The notes: a model not told the origin generated them from the sequence alone. DNA of 52,474 nt from CAYGZA01 sp964354135 (GCA_964354135.1 CAYGZA010000007.1:1-52474); one strand, 5' to 3'; positions 1 through 8,245 are shown, counted from the stretch's first letter. A program made the numbers and translations.

Positions 1-87
1 CCGTTGACGAAAACCTTTATGGAGTCGGTGGTTATGACTATTTGAACGGTATTGTGGCTAGGGCAGGCTCGGAGCGGTTCGCCGAAG

Positions 88-1458
88 TCACGGCTCCCAC
101 ATCTGGTTGATCCTCTTGACAGTCTCCTCCACCAGGACCTGCCCGCCTTCGGGCCCGACGATGAACTTGTCGGCGCTGTAGCCGCCGCCGCGGACCGCCT
201 TGGCCGTGGGCAAGTAGCCGCAGGTCCCGCTCGACAGGTTTACCACCAGCGTCAGCACCGCCTTGCTCCGCGCCTTCATGCGGATGCCGTAGTCGAGAAA
301 CAACTCGAACGGGTTGGTGGCCAGGGCAACGTTGCCCAGCCGCACCACGTGGCACTCGATCGGTTGCACGCTGTCGGTCTCGTAGAACGGCGTCGCCGGT
401 GGCTCGTGTTTCGGGAGACGGATCGCGAGCACCGCGTGCTTGAAGACCAGCTTGTCCTTGATATCCTGCTTCGCGAGGGGAAACACCTCATCCACCGCCC
501 GGGCAACGCGTAGGGCGATCTCCTGCCGGCGTGAGATCCCCTTCCTTTGCAGCAGGACCTGCTCGGCCTGAGAGCGGACCAGGAAGTGCGGCGATTGATC
601 CCCGCCGGCGCCGCACTGGGCAAAGACCTGGACCTTGTCGGAGCGCCGCTTCTTGAGCTCCTGGCGGATCTCGTGCCAGAAGTCGGCCGAGACGTACATC
701 TCGCCTTCCGTCTCCTGGGACGGGCAGGCGACGTTGAGGACCATCCCGGTCAGCTCGCGTTTTTCGTCCCAGAAGAAGAGCATCTCCACGCCGTGGTCTT
801 CGTAGCCCTCGAGCGAATCGAATTCCTTGCGGCTGGTGTCGCCGTACATGGCGGCGGTGCCGTCGAAGTAGACGGCCCTGCGGTTGTGGCCTACCACGGC
901 CTGGCCCAAGGCCCAGCTCATCCCGCCGCGTCTTCGCCCCTGCCAGGCCCTGACCGCCGCGTCTGCAAGCCGCGCGACGAGGAAGTCGGCGTACTCCGAG
1001 GCCTTCATCACGCCCGGGTCCTTGCTCACGTCGTAGCGGTCGCCGAAGGTGCCGTCGGCCTGGCCGGGGGCCGTATGGGTGTGGGTGGCGTTGAGAAAGA
1101 GCTTGGCGGAGTCGAAATCCGGGAGCTTGGCCTTGACCAGCTCCTTGACCCGGTCCTGCGTGGCCTTGAGGATGCCGACCAGGTCGCAGGAGATCATGAT
1201 CGCCTGCTCTTTGCCGCCGTCGGGGCCGCGGGTTTCCAGGGCCAAAGCGGTGGCGGTGAGCGGGTCGTGGACCGACTGCGAAATCCGCTTGTGCATCTGC
1301 CCGACCAGGGCGACGGGCTTCGCGGGAGTGATGTCGGTTGCCGCCCAGCCGACATAGAGCGGGTCTTCCCGCGGCGCGGCCGGACAGGCACCGACGGTCC
1401 AGGCGGCGAGCACGACGGCGGAGATCCGGGCGGAAATGGTTCGCAGTGGCAGCGACAT
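88..1458 (-). CDS. Neutral/alkaline ceramidase-like secreted hydrolase
   Basis: 456 residues. The N-terminal hydrophobic segment (about 8-25) ends in V-G-A-C at 22-25, so this may be a lipoprotein anchored at Cys25. Mature regions match the N-terminal domain of neutral/alkaline non-lysosomal ceramidases: 'GWAATDITP' near 38, 'SCDLVGI' near 90 and 'NATHTHTAPG' at 123-132, which carries His residues of the family's zinc site. 'GAGGDQSPHF' further on resembles the nucleophile-loop region. Members of this family in planctomycetes are common and their substrates are mostly unknown, so ceramide cleavage is not established. The ATG at 1458 has GAGG six bases upstream. It stands alone and is transcribed away from the M48 gene. 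A perfect 14-bp-arm hairpin lies about 40 bases upstream of the start. Confidence 0.8.
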   Translation of the reverse strand: MSLPLRTISARISAVVLAAWTVGACPAAPREDPLYVGWAATDITPAKPVALVGQMHKRISQSVHDPLTATALALETRGPDGGKEQAIMISCDLVGILKATQDRVKELVKAKLPDFDSAKLFLNATHTHTAPGQADGTFGDRYDVSKDPGVMKASEYADFLVARLADAAVRAWQGRRRGGMSWALGQAVVGHNRRAVYFDGTAAMYGDTSRKEFDSLEGYEDHGVEMLFFWDEKRELTGMVLNVACPSQETEGEMYVSADFWHEIRQELKKRRSDKVQVFAQCGAGGDQSPHFLVRSQAEQVLLQRKGISRRQEIALRVARAVDEVFPLAKQDIKDKLVFKHAVLAIRLPKHEPPATPFYETDSVQPIECHVVRLGNVALATNPFELFLDYGIRMKARSKAVLTLVVNLSSGTCGYLPTAKAVRGGGYSADKFIVGPEGGQVLVEETVKRINQMWEP

Positions 1459-1496
1459 GGTATACCTCGCTTGGCTTTCTCCGGTTCGTGCTGCGG

Positions 1497-1529
1497 AGAC
1501 TTCCGAAGTCCCGAAGACTTCGGAAGTCT
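1497..1529. repeat. Perfect inverted repeat (14-bp arms, 5-base loop)
   Basis: Arms AGACTTCCGAAGTC (1497-1510) and GACTTCGGAAGTCT (1516-1529) are exact reverse complements around CCGAA. Each arm is itself nearly palindromic. A related GACTTCCGAGGTC element occurs near 19967. It lies upstream of the ceramidase-like start and is not followed by a T run, so it fits a REP-type intergenic palindrome better than a terminator. Confidence 0.75.
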
Positions 1530-1687
1530 TGTTGAGTGCGGCTTAGAGCCACCGCCATTGTGGCCGGGGGCGGCGGAGAAGTCAATTCGCCCGGTTCCGC
1601 GGGCACAGGAGCGGATTCTTGGCGCAACTCGGACGGCGAGGCTCCCGCCGGACCGTATTGGCGGTTGCGAATCCAGCGCGCTTGCTG

Positions 1688-1714
1688 GGCTCGGCAGGAG
1701 CCTCGCCCTCCCGG
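1688..1714. repeat. 27-bp dispersed repeat, copy 1
   Basis: The 27 bases starting GGCTCGGCAGGAGCC and ending CCCGG recur exactly, as the reverse complement, at 39829-39855. A degenerate inverted partner (17 of 20 matches) lies at 1635-1654, so the two local copies could fold together. Confidence 0.75.
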
Positions 1715-1830
1715 AATCGGGAAATCTCCTATGGAAAATCGCGATAGGCACTTGCAGATGGAGGAGTCCGGACAAGAATGAAATCATGCGGGATCGGAAG
1801 TGTTCTTACATCAGCTCCGGACGACTAGTC

Positions 1831-2820
1831 ATGGCGATCCCCCGAGTTGTTTCTGCTCGACGGCGACGACGAGGCGGGAAGGTCGCCGCCGGCGTTTGGG
1901 TCGCCTCTGCCCTTGCGGCGCTGGCGTTTTGCCGCGGGTCGGCTGCGGAGCCGCCGCCGAAGACCGCAAGCGCCCGCCTCCCTAACTTCCCCTTCGGTGG
2001 TCCGGAAGCCATGTTCGACCGGATGTTCGGTCCCCCGAGCGAGGATGAGAAGAAGGCACTCGCCAGGATCGAGGTCTCCGCCGAGGAAGAGCGGCGGATG
2101 GGCGAGGACGCCCTTCAGGCCTACCTTGCCTGGCTGAAGGGCGAGAAGATCCAGGTGATCCGCCGCGGGAAGGACGTGAACTACCTCCGCGAATTGGCGG
2201 CCGCGATCCAGCCGCTCATGTCCAATAGGCGCCGCTACGGCAACATCCAGATCTACCTGGCCGAGTCGCCCCGCTGCGACGCCCGCTCGTTTCCGGGCGG
2301 CTCGCTGGTCTTCTATCGGGGGCTCTTGGAGTCGGCGGGGAGCGAGGCGGCGCTGGTGGGAATCGTCGGGCACGAGCTTTCACACTTGGATCGCGGGCAT
2401 CTCTTGACCCGGGCCCGGCGCGTAAAGCTCGCCCAGCAGACTTTTGCCGGCGGACCTCGCCGGATGTCGTTCGATGACTTCTTCGCCCAGGGAGCGACGG
2501 CGATGAAGGTCTGGACTCGCCCGTTTCAACCGGAGGATGAAGCGGAGGCCGACCGCGACGGCGCCCGCTGGGCCTACCAGGCCGCCTATGACCCGAGGGA
2601 GCTGGCCCGGCTGATTCTGGACGCACAACAGCAGTTGATTGCTCATCGCATCCCGCTTCCGCCGTTCTTGCAGAGCCATCCCGCGCCGGCGGATCGGCAC
2701 AAGGCGATCATGGAGCTTTACGAAGAACTCCAGCGGGACGCATCGAAGGAGGGGCTCTACGTCGGCAAGGAGAACCTGCGGCGGCGCATCCCGCGAAGCC
2801 GGCAGCGGTTCGCGGAGTAA
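1831..2820 (+). CDS. Secreted M48 family metallopeptidase
   Basis: 329 residues from the ATG at 1831. An Arg-rich n-region (RRRRR at 10-14) and a hydrophobic stretch (about 18-33) form a Sec signal or anchor. The zinc motif is H-E-L-S-H at 181-185, followed by 'LDRGH', and 'EDEAEAD' at 235-241 supplies the third ligand, the M48 layout seen in BepA/LoiP and HtpX-type peptidases. 'SHPAPADRHKAI' near 290 matches the conserved C-terminal 'HP...R' region. Likely role: periplasmic proteolysis or envelope quality control (inference). An upstream in-frame ATG at 1786 would add 15 residues. Neither start has a strong ribosome site, so the start is uncertain. The frame stays open far upstream but that part is antisense to the ceramidase-like gene. 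Confidence 0.85.
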   Translation: MAIPRVVSARRRRRGGKVAAGVWVASALAALAFCRGSAAEPPPKTASARLPNFPFGGPEAMFDRMFGPPSEDEKKALARIEVSAEEERRMGEDALQAYLAWLKGEKIQVIRRGKDVNYLRELAAAIQPLMSNRRRYGNIQIYLAESPRCDARSFPGGSLVFYRGLLESAGSEAALVGIVGHELSHLDRGHLLTRARRVKLAQQTFAGGPRRMSFDDFFAQGATAMKVWTRPFQPEDEAEADRDGARWAYQAAYDPRELARLILDAQQQLIAHRIPLPPFLQSHPAPADRHKAIMELYEELQRDASKEGLYVGKENLRRRIPRSRQRFAE

Positions 2821-3149
2821 CGAAGGCTGGACGACGAATCGCGAGTGGCGAGCCAGCGGCCCGAAAGGCCGAGAGCGGATAGTCTGCCCAAGTGCCCATG
2901 GTCATGCCCTCGGGGATGTCACTTGGGGCACGTTGGCCCCCTCGTCAAGGGAATCGATGAGGAAGGATGCCAACTCAGCACGGGCGTTGGTGGGCAACTA
3001 CAAGAGTTCGGACTTGAGTTGTTCGAACGACTGGCTCACGTGTTTCCTCTCCAATGGCACGTTCGTCGCCCATACCTAATTGTGGGTAGAGGTTTCGGGA
3101 TGTCAAGCTCCAACACGAAGAAACGGAGAGAATCCGCACCGCCGGATGG
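2821..3149. other. Intergenic stretch holding only an antitoxin relic
   Basis: 329 bases between the converging M48 and beta-propeller genes. Apart from the broken antitoxin-like frame at 2902-3039 I see no gene. No clear terminator hairpin with a T run was found. Confidence 0.5.
2902..3039 (-). pseudogene. Relic of an addiction-module antitoxin (in-frame TAG)
   Basis: Reading minus from a GTG at 3039, the frame gives VSQSFEQLKSELL, a TAG at 2998-3000, then LPTNARAELASFLIDSLDEG before a TGA at 2902. The second part matches the start of 'putative addiction module component' antitoxins, whose usual form is E-L-L-x-L-P-x-x-x-R-A-E-L-A-x-x-L-L-x-S-L-D-E-G. At the stop position family members commonly have a coding residue between LL and LP; CAG to TAG would be a single change. 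The downstream half normal for the family (Trp-containing middle, C-terminal basic end) is missing and no toxin gene is adjacent. A GAGAGG ribosome site lies six bases before the GTG. Too short for routine ORF calling. Confidence 0.6.
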
Positions 3150-6098
3150 TTAGCGGGTGTCTTGCCACCGTGCCGTGCCTTCGGCTTCGACGCAATGAAC
3201 GATCTTCCGAATGTAGAACAGGTCGGCCTTGCACCAGGGGACGTCGAGGTAGCGGCGGAGCTTCTCGACCGGCTCGTTGAGGATCAGGGCTTTGGCGGTG
3301 AAGATCTCGGCAGACATGGTCGGGAAAGAAAACGGCACCTCGTTGCGCCAGGCCAGCTCGACGTTCCACGCCAGCCACCATGTCGGACGATGGTAGTCGA
3401 CGAACACCTCCATCAAGTGCCGCTGGGGCTCGCCGGCGCAGGTCGCGATCAGCCGGGCGACCTCGGGCGTGAGATTCCGCCAGCGGGCGAAGATGTGCCG
3501 GGCGGCGGGGACCTCGGCCATCACGGCCCCGGCGGGATGGGCCAGCTCGAAGACCAGCCGCTGGCGCATCGCCTTGCGGGCCACGGCGATGCCGCGATCG
3601 ACCGCGGCTTGGTCCTTTAGCCGCTGCGCCATCCGGCAGTAGGCAATCAGGCCGGCCACGTGCCCGTTGCGGCAGTCTTCACTGGTCCGGTTTGGCTCCC
3701 GCGAGGCGAAGTCTGCCAGCGATTTCCAATGACTCTGGACGTGCTTCCAATCGCCGGTCGCGTGGGCCCAGAGCCAGATCGGGTAGAGCCGGGCGAGCTC
3801 GCTGCGGGTGATGTCGTCGTTCACGCGCCAGAGCTTCTCGGGCGGCACGTCGTACGCCGATCGGACCTCGCCTACGTTGGGGTCGAAGGTTCGTCGCCCG
3901 GTCGGGCCGTCCAAAGGGCCGCCGGGTCTCTGCATCGCGGCGACGTAGCGCTTCACTCGCACCTGCAACTGCGGGTCAAGGTACGGATACGCCCGGGCAA
4001 GCGTTTCCAATGTCTCGGTCGGCTCAATGAAGAAGCGATAGGCCTCAATCGGATGTTTGCCGGCAGGAAACACAAGCGGGCGCCAGAGCATGCCGATCAG
4101 CTCCTTAACCCCTGCGGCCAGCGTTTCGCGCAACGGCGGCACTGGCAGCTTGTCTCCCAGTGCAACGTTTCCACGGGCGGGCGAGCCGCCCGTGCCACCC
4201 GCCGCTTGGTCGCCAGGGAACTCGATCCCCCTCGCCTCCCAGAGGATGCGGTCCAGCTCCGCGTCAGGAATCGCGGCCACCGCCGCGGCGGCCTTGTCGG
4301 TCAGCGGCTGGCGCCGCGTGCCGGGCACTTCGAGGGCCAGCTCCTTGAGCACGTGGTTGACGCGGGGCGTCTGGAGTGCGTCCCAATCCCAGCGAAGCCC
4401 GCGGATTCTCTCGCGATCCTCCGGTGTGAGCCTCTTGCTGGACGGCTGCGGCAAGCGGCCCGCAGTCCCGCCGGGCTGCATCTTGTAGGCGATGACGGCG
4501 CAGCCGGAGTTCATCTCGTGCGTGGGGATATAATAGAAGCTGTCGCCGGCCACCGAGACCGGCACGTCGATCGCCGAGCCGCCGCCGTAGACGGCCGTGC
4601 CGCGGATCAGCCATTCCTTACCGACCGGCACCGGCTCGTCGCGAAGGACGTGGGCCCAGATGCTGAGGGCCTCGCCGGGCCGCGGCTCGTGGATGTTCGT
4701 CGAGAACGGCTGCCCGTAGCCCTTGAGCGTGTCCAGGTCCATCGCGTTCACGTTGTCCTGGTGGGTGTTGATGAGCACGCGGCCGGCCAGGCTGAGTTGG
4801 CACTGCTCGTCGTGGACCAAGAGCAGGCTGTCGTGCCAGCCGTAGGTCCGCGACTGGTCCATGATCGGCGCGATGCGGCCGGTGCGGGTGTCGAGGTAGC
4901 CGACGCTCAAGAAGGGCGAATAGTGCTCGTAGCGGCTCCGCAGCAGGGCCTGGTACTTGACGATCACGCGGCCGTCGGGCGTGACCAGCGCGGGCGCCCC
5001 GGTGCCGTTCATGCTTTCGGCATACACGATCGGGGCGACAAACCGCTGCTTGCCGGTCTCGGGATCGAGGACGAAGAAGGTCTGGTATGCCGGCTCGGCC
5101 GCCAGCCGCTTGCGGAGGTGCTCCAGTTGCCTCTCGTAAGTGCCTGGCTGGGCCAGTTGCTTGAAGTTCTGCTCGCGGAGCCGGGCGTTTTCCTCCTTCG
5201 TGTGACGCCAACTCGCGAAGTCGCCGAAGACCTCCTTGACCATGTCCATGAGGATCGGGGCGATGGAATCCTGGGACATGACCGGCGCAACGGTGACCAT
5301 AACCGCCCCGTCAGGTGCGACGACGGGGTGATAGCCGCGAAAGGTCGCGCCGGGCAGCTTCTCGGTCCGCCACAGCACGCCGCCGCTTGGGAAGTCAACG
5401 GCGTAAACTCGCATGTCTTCGCTGGCGGCGTAGACGCGGCCGGCTTTGGCGTCCAGCGCGGGGCTGGACAAGAGCGGCCCGCCGGTTGGGGCCGTCCAGC
5501 GGACTCGACCGGTATCGGCCGCCACGGCGTAGAGATTGCCGTCGCGGCTACCGATGACGAGGACGCCGTCGTGGATGAGCGGGGCGTTCCAGATCGCCGC
5601 ACCCGTGGGCAACGACCATGCGAGCCGGCCGTCGGCTGCGCGGACCGCATAGACTCGCCCATCCGCGGCCCCGAAGAAGACCTTGCCGCTGGCGGCGGCG
5701 CACGTGTGGAGAATCGATCCGCCTGCCTTGAACGTCCAGCGGTCTTTGCCCGTAGCGTCGTCGATCGCGTGCAGGACCCCGGCCAGCGTACCGAGGTAGA
5801 CCGTGCCGCCGGCGGCGACCGGCTGGACGCCGGCCATCAGGCCCTCGTCCGGGAAGAGGCGGTACCATTTCCGCGCAAAGGGCGGTCGGATCTCGACCGC
5901 GGTTGCGCCGCTGCGGGCCGGATCGTGGGCCAGCATGGGCCAGTCCTTCCGGGCGGACTGGGCCTGGCCGCACGGCAATCCGGTCGCCGCGACGACGAGT
6001 AGACTGCTTGAGACAATCAGAAGGACAGGGCAGGCTCGCGTGGAGGCATCCTTCCGAAGGCGCGCCGGTTGGTCTTCGATCCGCGTGCGTGCGGGCAC
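3150..6098 (-). CDS. PQQ-type beta-propeller protein with alpha-helical C-terminal half
   Basis: 982 residues from the GTG at 6098; the frame is open to a GTG at 6167. A hydrophobic leader (VLLIVSSSLLVVAATG) indicates export. The N-terminal half has repeated PQQ/BamB-like blades such as 'GGTVYLGTLAGVLHAIDDATG', 'GKVFFGAADGRVYAVRAADG' and 'GVLVIGSRDGNLYAVAADTG'. A long insert follows, then a helix-rich C-terminal region from roughly residue 640 with 'LARLYPIWLWAHATGDW' and repeated Ala/Arg helices, reminiscent of alpha/alpha-toroid folds. Function unknown; PQQ itself need not bind. The start region overlaps a palindromic repeat (6085-6108) and no in-frame start lies between this and residue 'MLAHDP', so the GTG inside the repeat is the most compact choice. 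Divergent from the DUF1638 gene. Confidence 0.75.
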   Translation of the reverse strand: MPARTRIEDQPARLRKDASTRACPVLLIVSSSLLVVAATGLPCGQAQSARKDWPMLAHDPARSGATAVEIRPPFARKWYRLFPDEGLMAGVQPVAAGGTVYLGTLAGVLHAIDDATGKDRWTFKAGGSILHTCAAASGKVFFGAADGRVYAVRAADGRLAWSLPTGAAIWNAPLIHDGVLVIGSRDGNLYAVAADTGRVRWTAPTGGPLLSSPALDAKAGRVYAASEDMRVYAVDFPSGGVLWRTEKLPGATFRGYHPVVAPDGAVMVTVAPVMSQDSIAPILMDMVKEVFGDFASWRHTKEENARLREQNFKQLAQPGTYERQLEHLRKRLAAEPAYQTFFVLDPETGKQRFVAPIVYAESMNGTGAPALVTPDGRVIVKYQALLRSRYEHYSPFLSVGYLDTRTGRIAPIMDQSRTYGWHDSLLLVHDEQCQLSLAGRVLINTHQDNVNAMDLDTLKGYGQPFSTNIHEPRPGEALSIWAHVLRDEPVPVGKEWLIRGTAVYGGGSAIDVPVSVAGDSFYYIPTHEMNSGCAVIAYKMQPGGTAGRLPQPSSKRLTPEDRERIRGLRWDWDALQTPRVNHVLKELALEVPGTRRQPLTDKAAAAVAAIPDAELDRILWEARGIEFPGDQAAGGTGGSPARGNVALGDKLPVPPLRETLAAGVKELIGMLWRPLVFPAGKHPIEAYRFFIEPTETLETLARAYPYLDPQLQVRVKRYVAAMQRPGGPLDGPTGRRTFDPNVGEVRSAYDVPPEKLWRVNDDITRSELARLYPIWLWAHATGDWKHVQSHWKSLADFASREPNRTSEDCRNGHVAGLIAYCRMAQRLKDQAAVDRGIAVARKAMRQRLVFELAHPAGAVMAEVPAARHIFARWRNLTPEVARLIATCAGEPQRHLMEVFVDYHRPTWWLAWNVELAWRNEVPFSFPTMSAEIFTAKALILNEPVEKLRRYLDVPWCKADLFYIRKIVHCVEAEGTARWQDTR

Positions 6099-6108
6099 GC
6101 GCCCTACG
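6085..6108. repeat. REP-like palindrome overlapping the propeller gene start
   Basis: On the minus strand this reads CGTAGGGCGCGTGC-CC-GCACGCAC, differing from the copy at 20956-20979 only in the two loop bases. It lies at the extreme 5' end of the beta-propeller frame and encodes the GVPART-like residues there. Confidence 0.7.
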
Positions 6109-6193
6109 CTCACTGGCCCGCCCTCGCCACGGTCCGTATAATAGTCGCTCACGAGGCCACGATCCACCGCCCCCGAAGCAGGAGACGCACCCT

Positions 6194-6982
6194 TTGCGGC
6201 TGAAACTGATCGCTTGCGAGATCCTCTACCGCGAGTTGTGCGCCGCGGTTGCCCGGTCGGTGAACCAGGTGGACGTGCAATTCCTGCAAAAGGGCCTGCA
6301 CGACATCGGGCAAGCCGGGATGGGCGCGCGGCTCCAGGAGGTCCTTGGCGCGGTCGATGCGGCGGCGTACGACGCCGTGCTCTTCGGCTACGGCCTGTGC
6401 AGCAACGGCCTGGTGGGGCTCTGGGCCGGGGCGATTCCCCTCGTCGTTCCCAGGGCCCACGACTGCATCACGCTCTTCCTGGGGAGCAAGGAACGGTATC
6501 TGGAGTATTTCGAGAGCCATCCCGGGGTGTACTTCAAGACCAGCGGCTGGATCGAGCGGGGCGAGAACACCCATCAGCAGAACCCGCAGTCCATCGCGCA
6601 AAAAAGCGGCATGGTCATGTCGTACGAGGAATTGGCCGCCAAGTACGGCGAGGACAACGCCAAGTTCCTCTACGAGCAACTCAGCAACATGACGCGGAAC
6701 TACAGTGGCATCGCCTACATCGAGATGGGGATCGAGCCGGACGACCGCTTCGAGCAGACCGCCCGGCGGCAGGCCGCCGAGCGGGGCTGGAAGTTTGAGA
6801 AGCTCCGGGGCGACATGGCGCTGGTGCAGGATCTCGTGGATGGCCGCTGGGACGAGGAGCGATTCCTGGTGGTCCCCCCCGGGCACCGCGTGGCGGCGAG
6901 CTTCGACGAGAAGGTCATCAAAGCGGAGCCGGCATCAGAACAACCAGCCGAAAGCGCACGGGTCGCAGCCCGCGGGCTTTGA
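6194..6982 (+). CDS. DUF1638 domain protein
   Basis: 262 residues from a TTG at 6194, chosen because AGGAGA lies eight bases upstream and homologous-looking sequence (LKLIACEILYREL) begins immediately. DUF1638 features: an N-terminal 'IACEILYRE', 'AVLFGYGLCSNGL' and 'PRAHDCITLFLGSKERY', with conserved Cys and His residues that could bind metal. Biochemical function is not established. Family members are often found beside corrinoid-dependent methyltransferase genes of the MtaA/MtbA/MttB type, and here the next gene, 42 bases downstream on the same strand, is a UroD/MtaA-type methyltransferase, supporting a joint role in methyl transfer (inference). The short spacing suggests a two-gene operon. 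The last 20 or so residues are Ala/Glu-rich and unconserved-looking. Confidence 0.8.
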   Translation: MRLKLIACEILYRELCAAVARSVNQVDVQFLQKGLHDIGQAGMGARLQEVLGAVDAAAYDAVLFGYGLCSNGLVGLWAGAIPLVVPRAHDCITLFLGSKERYLEYFESHPGVYFKTSGWIERGENTHQQNPQSIAQKSGMVMSYEELAAKYGEDNAKFLYEQLSNMTRNYSGIAYIEMGIEPDDRFEQTARRQAAERGWKFEKLRGDMALVQDLVDGRWDEERFLVVPPGHRVAASFDEKVIKAEPASEQPAESARVAARGL

Positions 6983-7024
6983 CGCCAGTATTGGTGACGC
7001 GACACAACCGGGAGAAAGCACACC

Positions 7025-8035
7025 ATGAACGGATACGAGCGGATCGTGGCGAAGATCGAGGGCCGCCAGACGGACTCGCTGCCGCTAATGCCGATCACGA
7101 TGATGTTCGCCGCCGACCAGATCGGCGTGCCGTACGGGCGTTATGCGCGGGATTATCGCGTGCTGGTCGAGGGGCAGCTTGCCACCGCGGAGCGGTTCGG
7201 GTTCGATTACGTCTCGTGTATCTCCGATCCGGCGCGAGAGGCCGCCGACTGCGGAGCGGCGATCCACTACTTCGACGACCAACCGCCCGCCATCGACGAG
7301 ACCAATTCGCTCCTGGCCGACAAGACCGTCCTGGCGAAGCTTAGGGCCCCCGATCCGCTGGGCGGCGGGCGGATGCTCGACCGGGTCCAAGCCGCCGCGC
7401 TTTTCCGCGAGAAGGTGGGCGCACAACTGCTGATCGAGGGCTGGATCGAGGGCCCCTGCGCCGAGGCCGCCGATCTGCGGGGCATCAATCGCCTGATGCT
7501 CGACTTCTACGACGAGCCCCAATTCGTCCGCGATCTCTTCGATTTCGTGTTGGAGATGGAACTCCGCTTCGCCAAGGCACAGGTGGAGGCGGGCGTGGAC
7601 TTGATCGGGGTGGGTGACGCGGCCGCCTCGCTGGTCGGACCGCAGATCTACGGGGAGTTCGTCTTGCCGTACGAGCAGCAGATGGTCGAGGGGCTCCACG
7701 CCCTGGGCACCCGGGTGCGTCTCCACATCTGCGGCAATACCAATCGGATCCTCAAAGGAATGGGCGCCTTGGGCTGCGAGATCGTGGACCTGGACTTCAT
7801 GGTCCCGGTGGCCAAGGCCCGCGAGGCGATGGGGCCGCAGCAGGTCCTTCTGGGCAACCTCGATCCGGTGGCGGCGCTCCGCAACGGCTCGCCGGCGTCG
7901 ATCACCGCGGCGGTCGCCGAGTGCCATCGCCAGGCCGGCCCGGCGTACGTCGTCGGCGCCGGGTGCGAAGTCCCCCGCGACACCCCCGCGGCGAACCTTC
8001 GGGCCATGTGCGACTACGCCCGGTCCGGGGTCTAG
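7025..8035 (+). CDS. UroD/MtaA-family methyltransferase
   Basis: 336 residues. The whole length fits the uroporphyrinogen decarboxylase superfamily (TIM barrel), in the branch of methylcobamide:CoM-type methyltransferases rather than HemE. The zinc thiolate motif of that branch is visible: H234-I-C236 ('RLHICGNTN') and C314 ('GAGCEVPRDTP'), the H-x-C...C set that activates a thiol. HemE-type N-terminal arginine signatures are not evident. Start ATG at 7025 with GGGAG ten bases upstream. It follows the DUF1638 gene and ends with a strong hairpin. No corrinoid protein or reductive activase is present in the window, so methyl donor and acceptor are unknown. Confidence 0.8.
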   Translation: MNGYERIVAKIEGRQTDSLPLMPITMMFAADQIGVPYGRYARDYRVLVEGQLATAERFGFDYVSCISDPAREAADCGAAIHYFDDQPPAIDETNSLLADKTVLAKLRAPDPLGGGRMLDRVQAAALFREKVGAQLLIEGWIEGPCAEAADLRGINRLMLDFYDEPQFVRDLFDFVLEMELRFAKAQVEAGVDLIGVGDAAASLVGPQIYGEFVLPYEQQMVEGLHALGTRVRLHICGNTNRILKGMGALGCEIVDLDFMVPVAKAREAMGPQQVLLGNLDPVAALRNGSPASITAAVAECHRQAGPAYVVGAGCEVPRDTPAANLRAMCDYARSGV

Positions 8036-8072
8036 CCGCCGAAAAGGGGGTAGCCCCTTTTCATGCGGCGGC
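8035..8072 (+). terminator. Long hairpin, probable terminator of the DUF1638/UroD pair
   Basis: Inner arms AAAAGGGG (8042-8049) and CCCCTTTT (8054-8061) are perfect around GTAG, and outer arms GCCGCCG (8035-8041) and CGGCGGC (8066-8072) extend the stem. The T run lies in the arm rather than after it. The A-tract/T-tract form could serve both directions. Confidence 0.55.
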
Positions 8073-8112
8073 TTGGCTCCTTCGACGAACCCTACGTTGG
8101 CCCGGGACATTC

Positions 8113-8148
8113 CGGCCGGCGGGCGACTTCGCGGGGTGTCGCCGGCCG
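8113..8148 (-). terminator. GC-rich imperfect hairpin downstream of the FadL-like gene
   Basis: CGGCCGGC...GAC pairs with GTCGCCGGCCG, with a four-base bulge. It lies between converging genes, about 100 bases after the FadL-like stop. No T run, so this is a weak call. Confidence 0.3.
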
Positions 8149-8245
8149 AATCGTCGGTTGTCTGGAGAACCTGGGCCCCACTCAATTGGCCTTCCGGCCA
8201 GTGCGATTCCGACGAACAGGAGACGACCGAGGGAGCGGAGAGCCC

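Larger units (their letters stand above)
1459..1830. other. Repeat-bearing intergenic region between divergent genes
   Basis: 372 bases between the ceramidase-like gene (minus) and the M48 peptidase (plus). It contains the hairpin at 1497-1529 and two inverted copies of a GGCGAGGCTCC-type repeat at 1635-1654 and 1688-1714. The rest must hold promoters for both genes, but I see no convincing -10/-35 pair and no additional gene. Confidence 0.6.

Noticed and set aside
547..1785. Long plus-strand open frame upstream of the M48 peptidase
   Set aside because: Antisense to the ceramidase-like gene; high GC keeps the frame open and the protein has no recognisable features.
3660..6002. 780-codon plus-strand open frame
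   Set aside because: Exactly antisense to the beta-propeller gene; Arg/Gly/Val-rich composition without domains.
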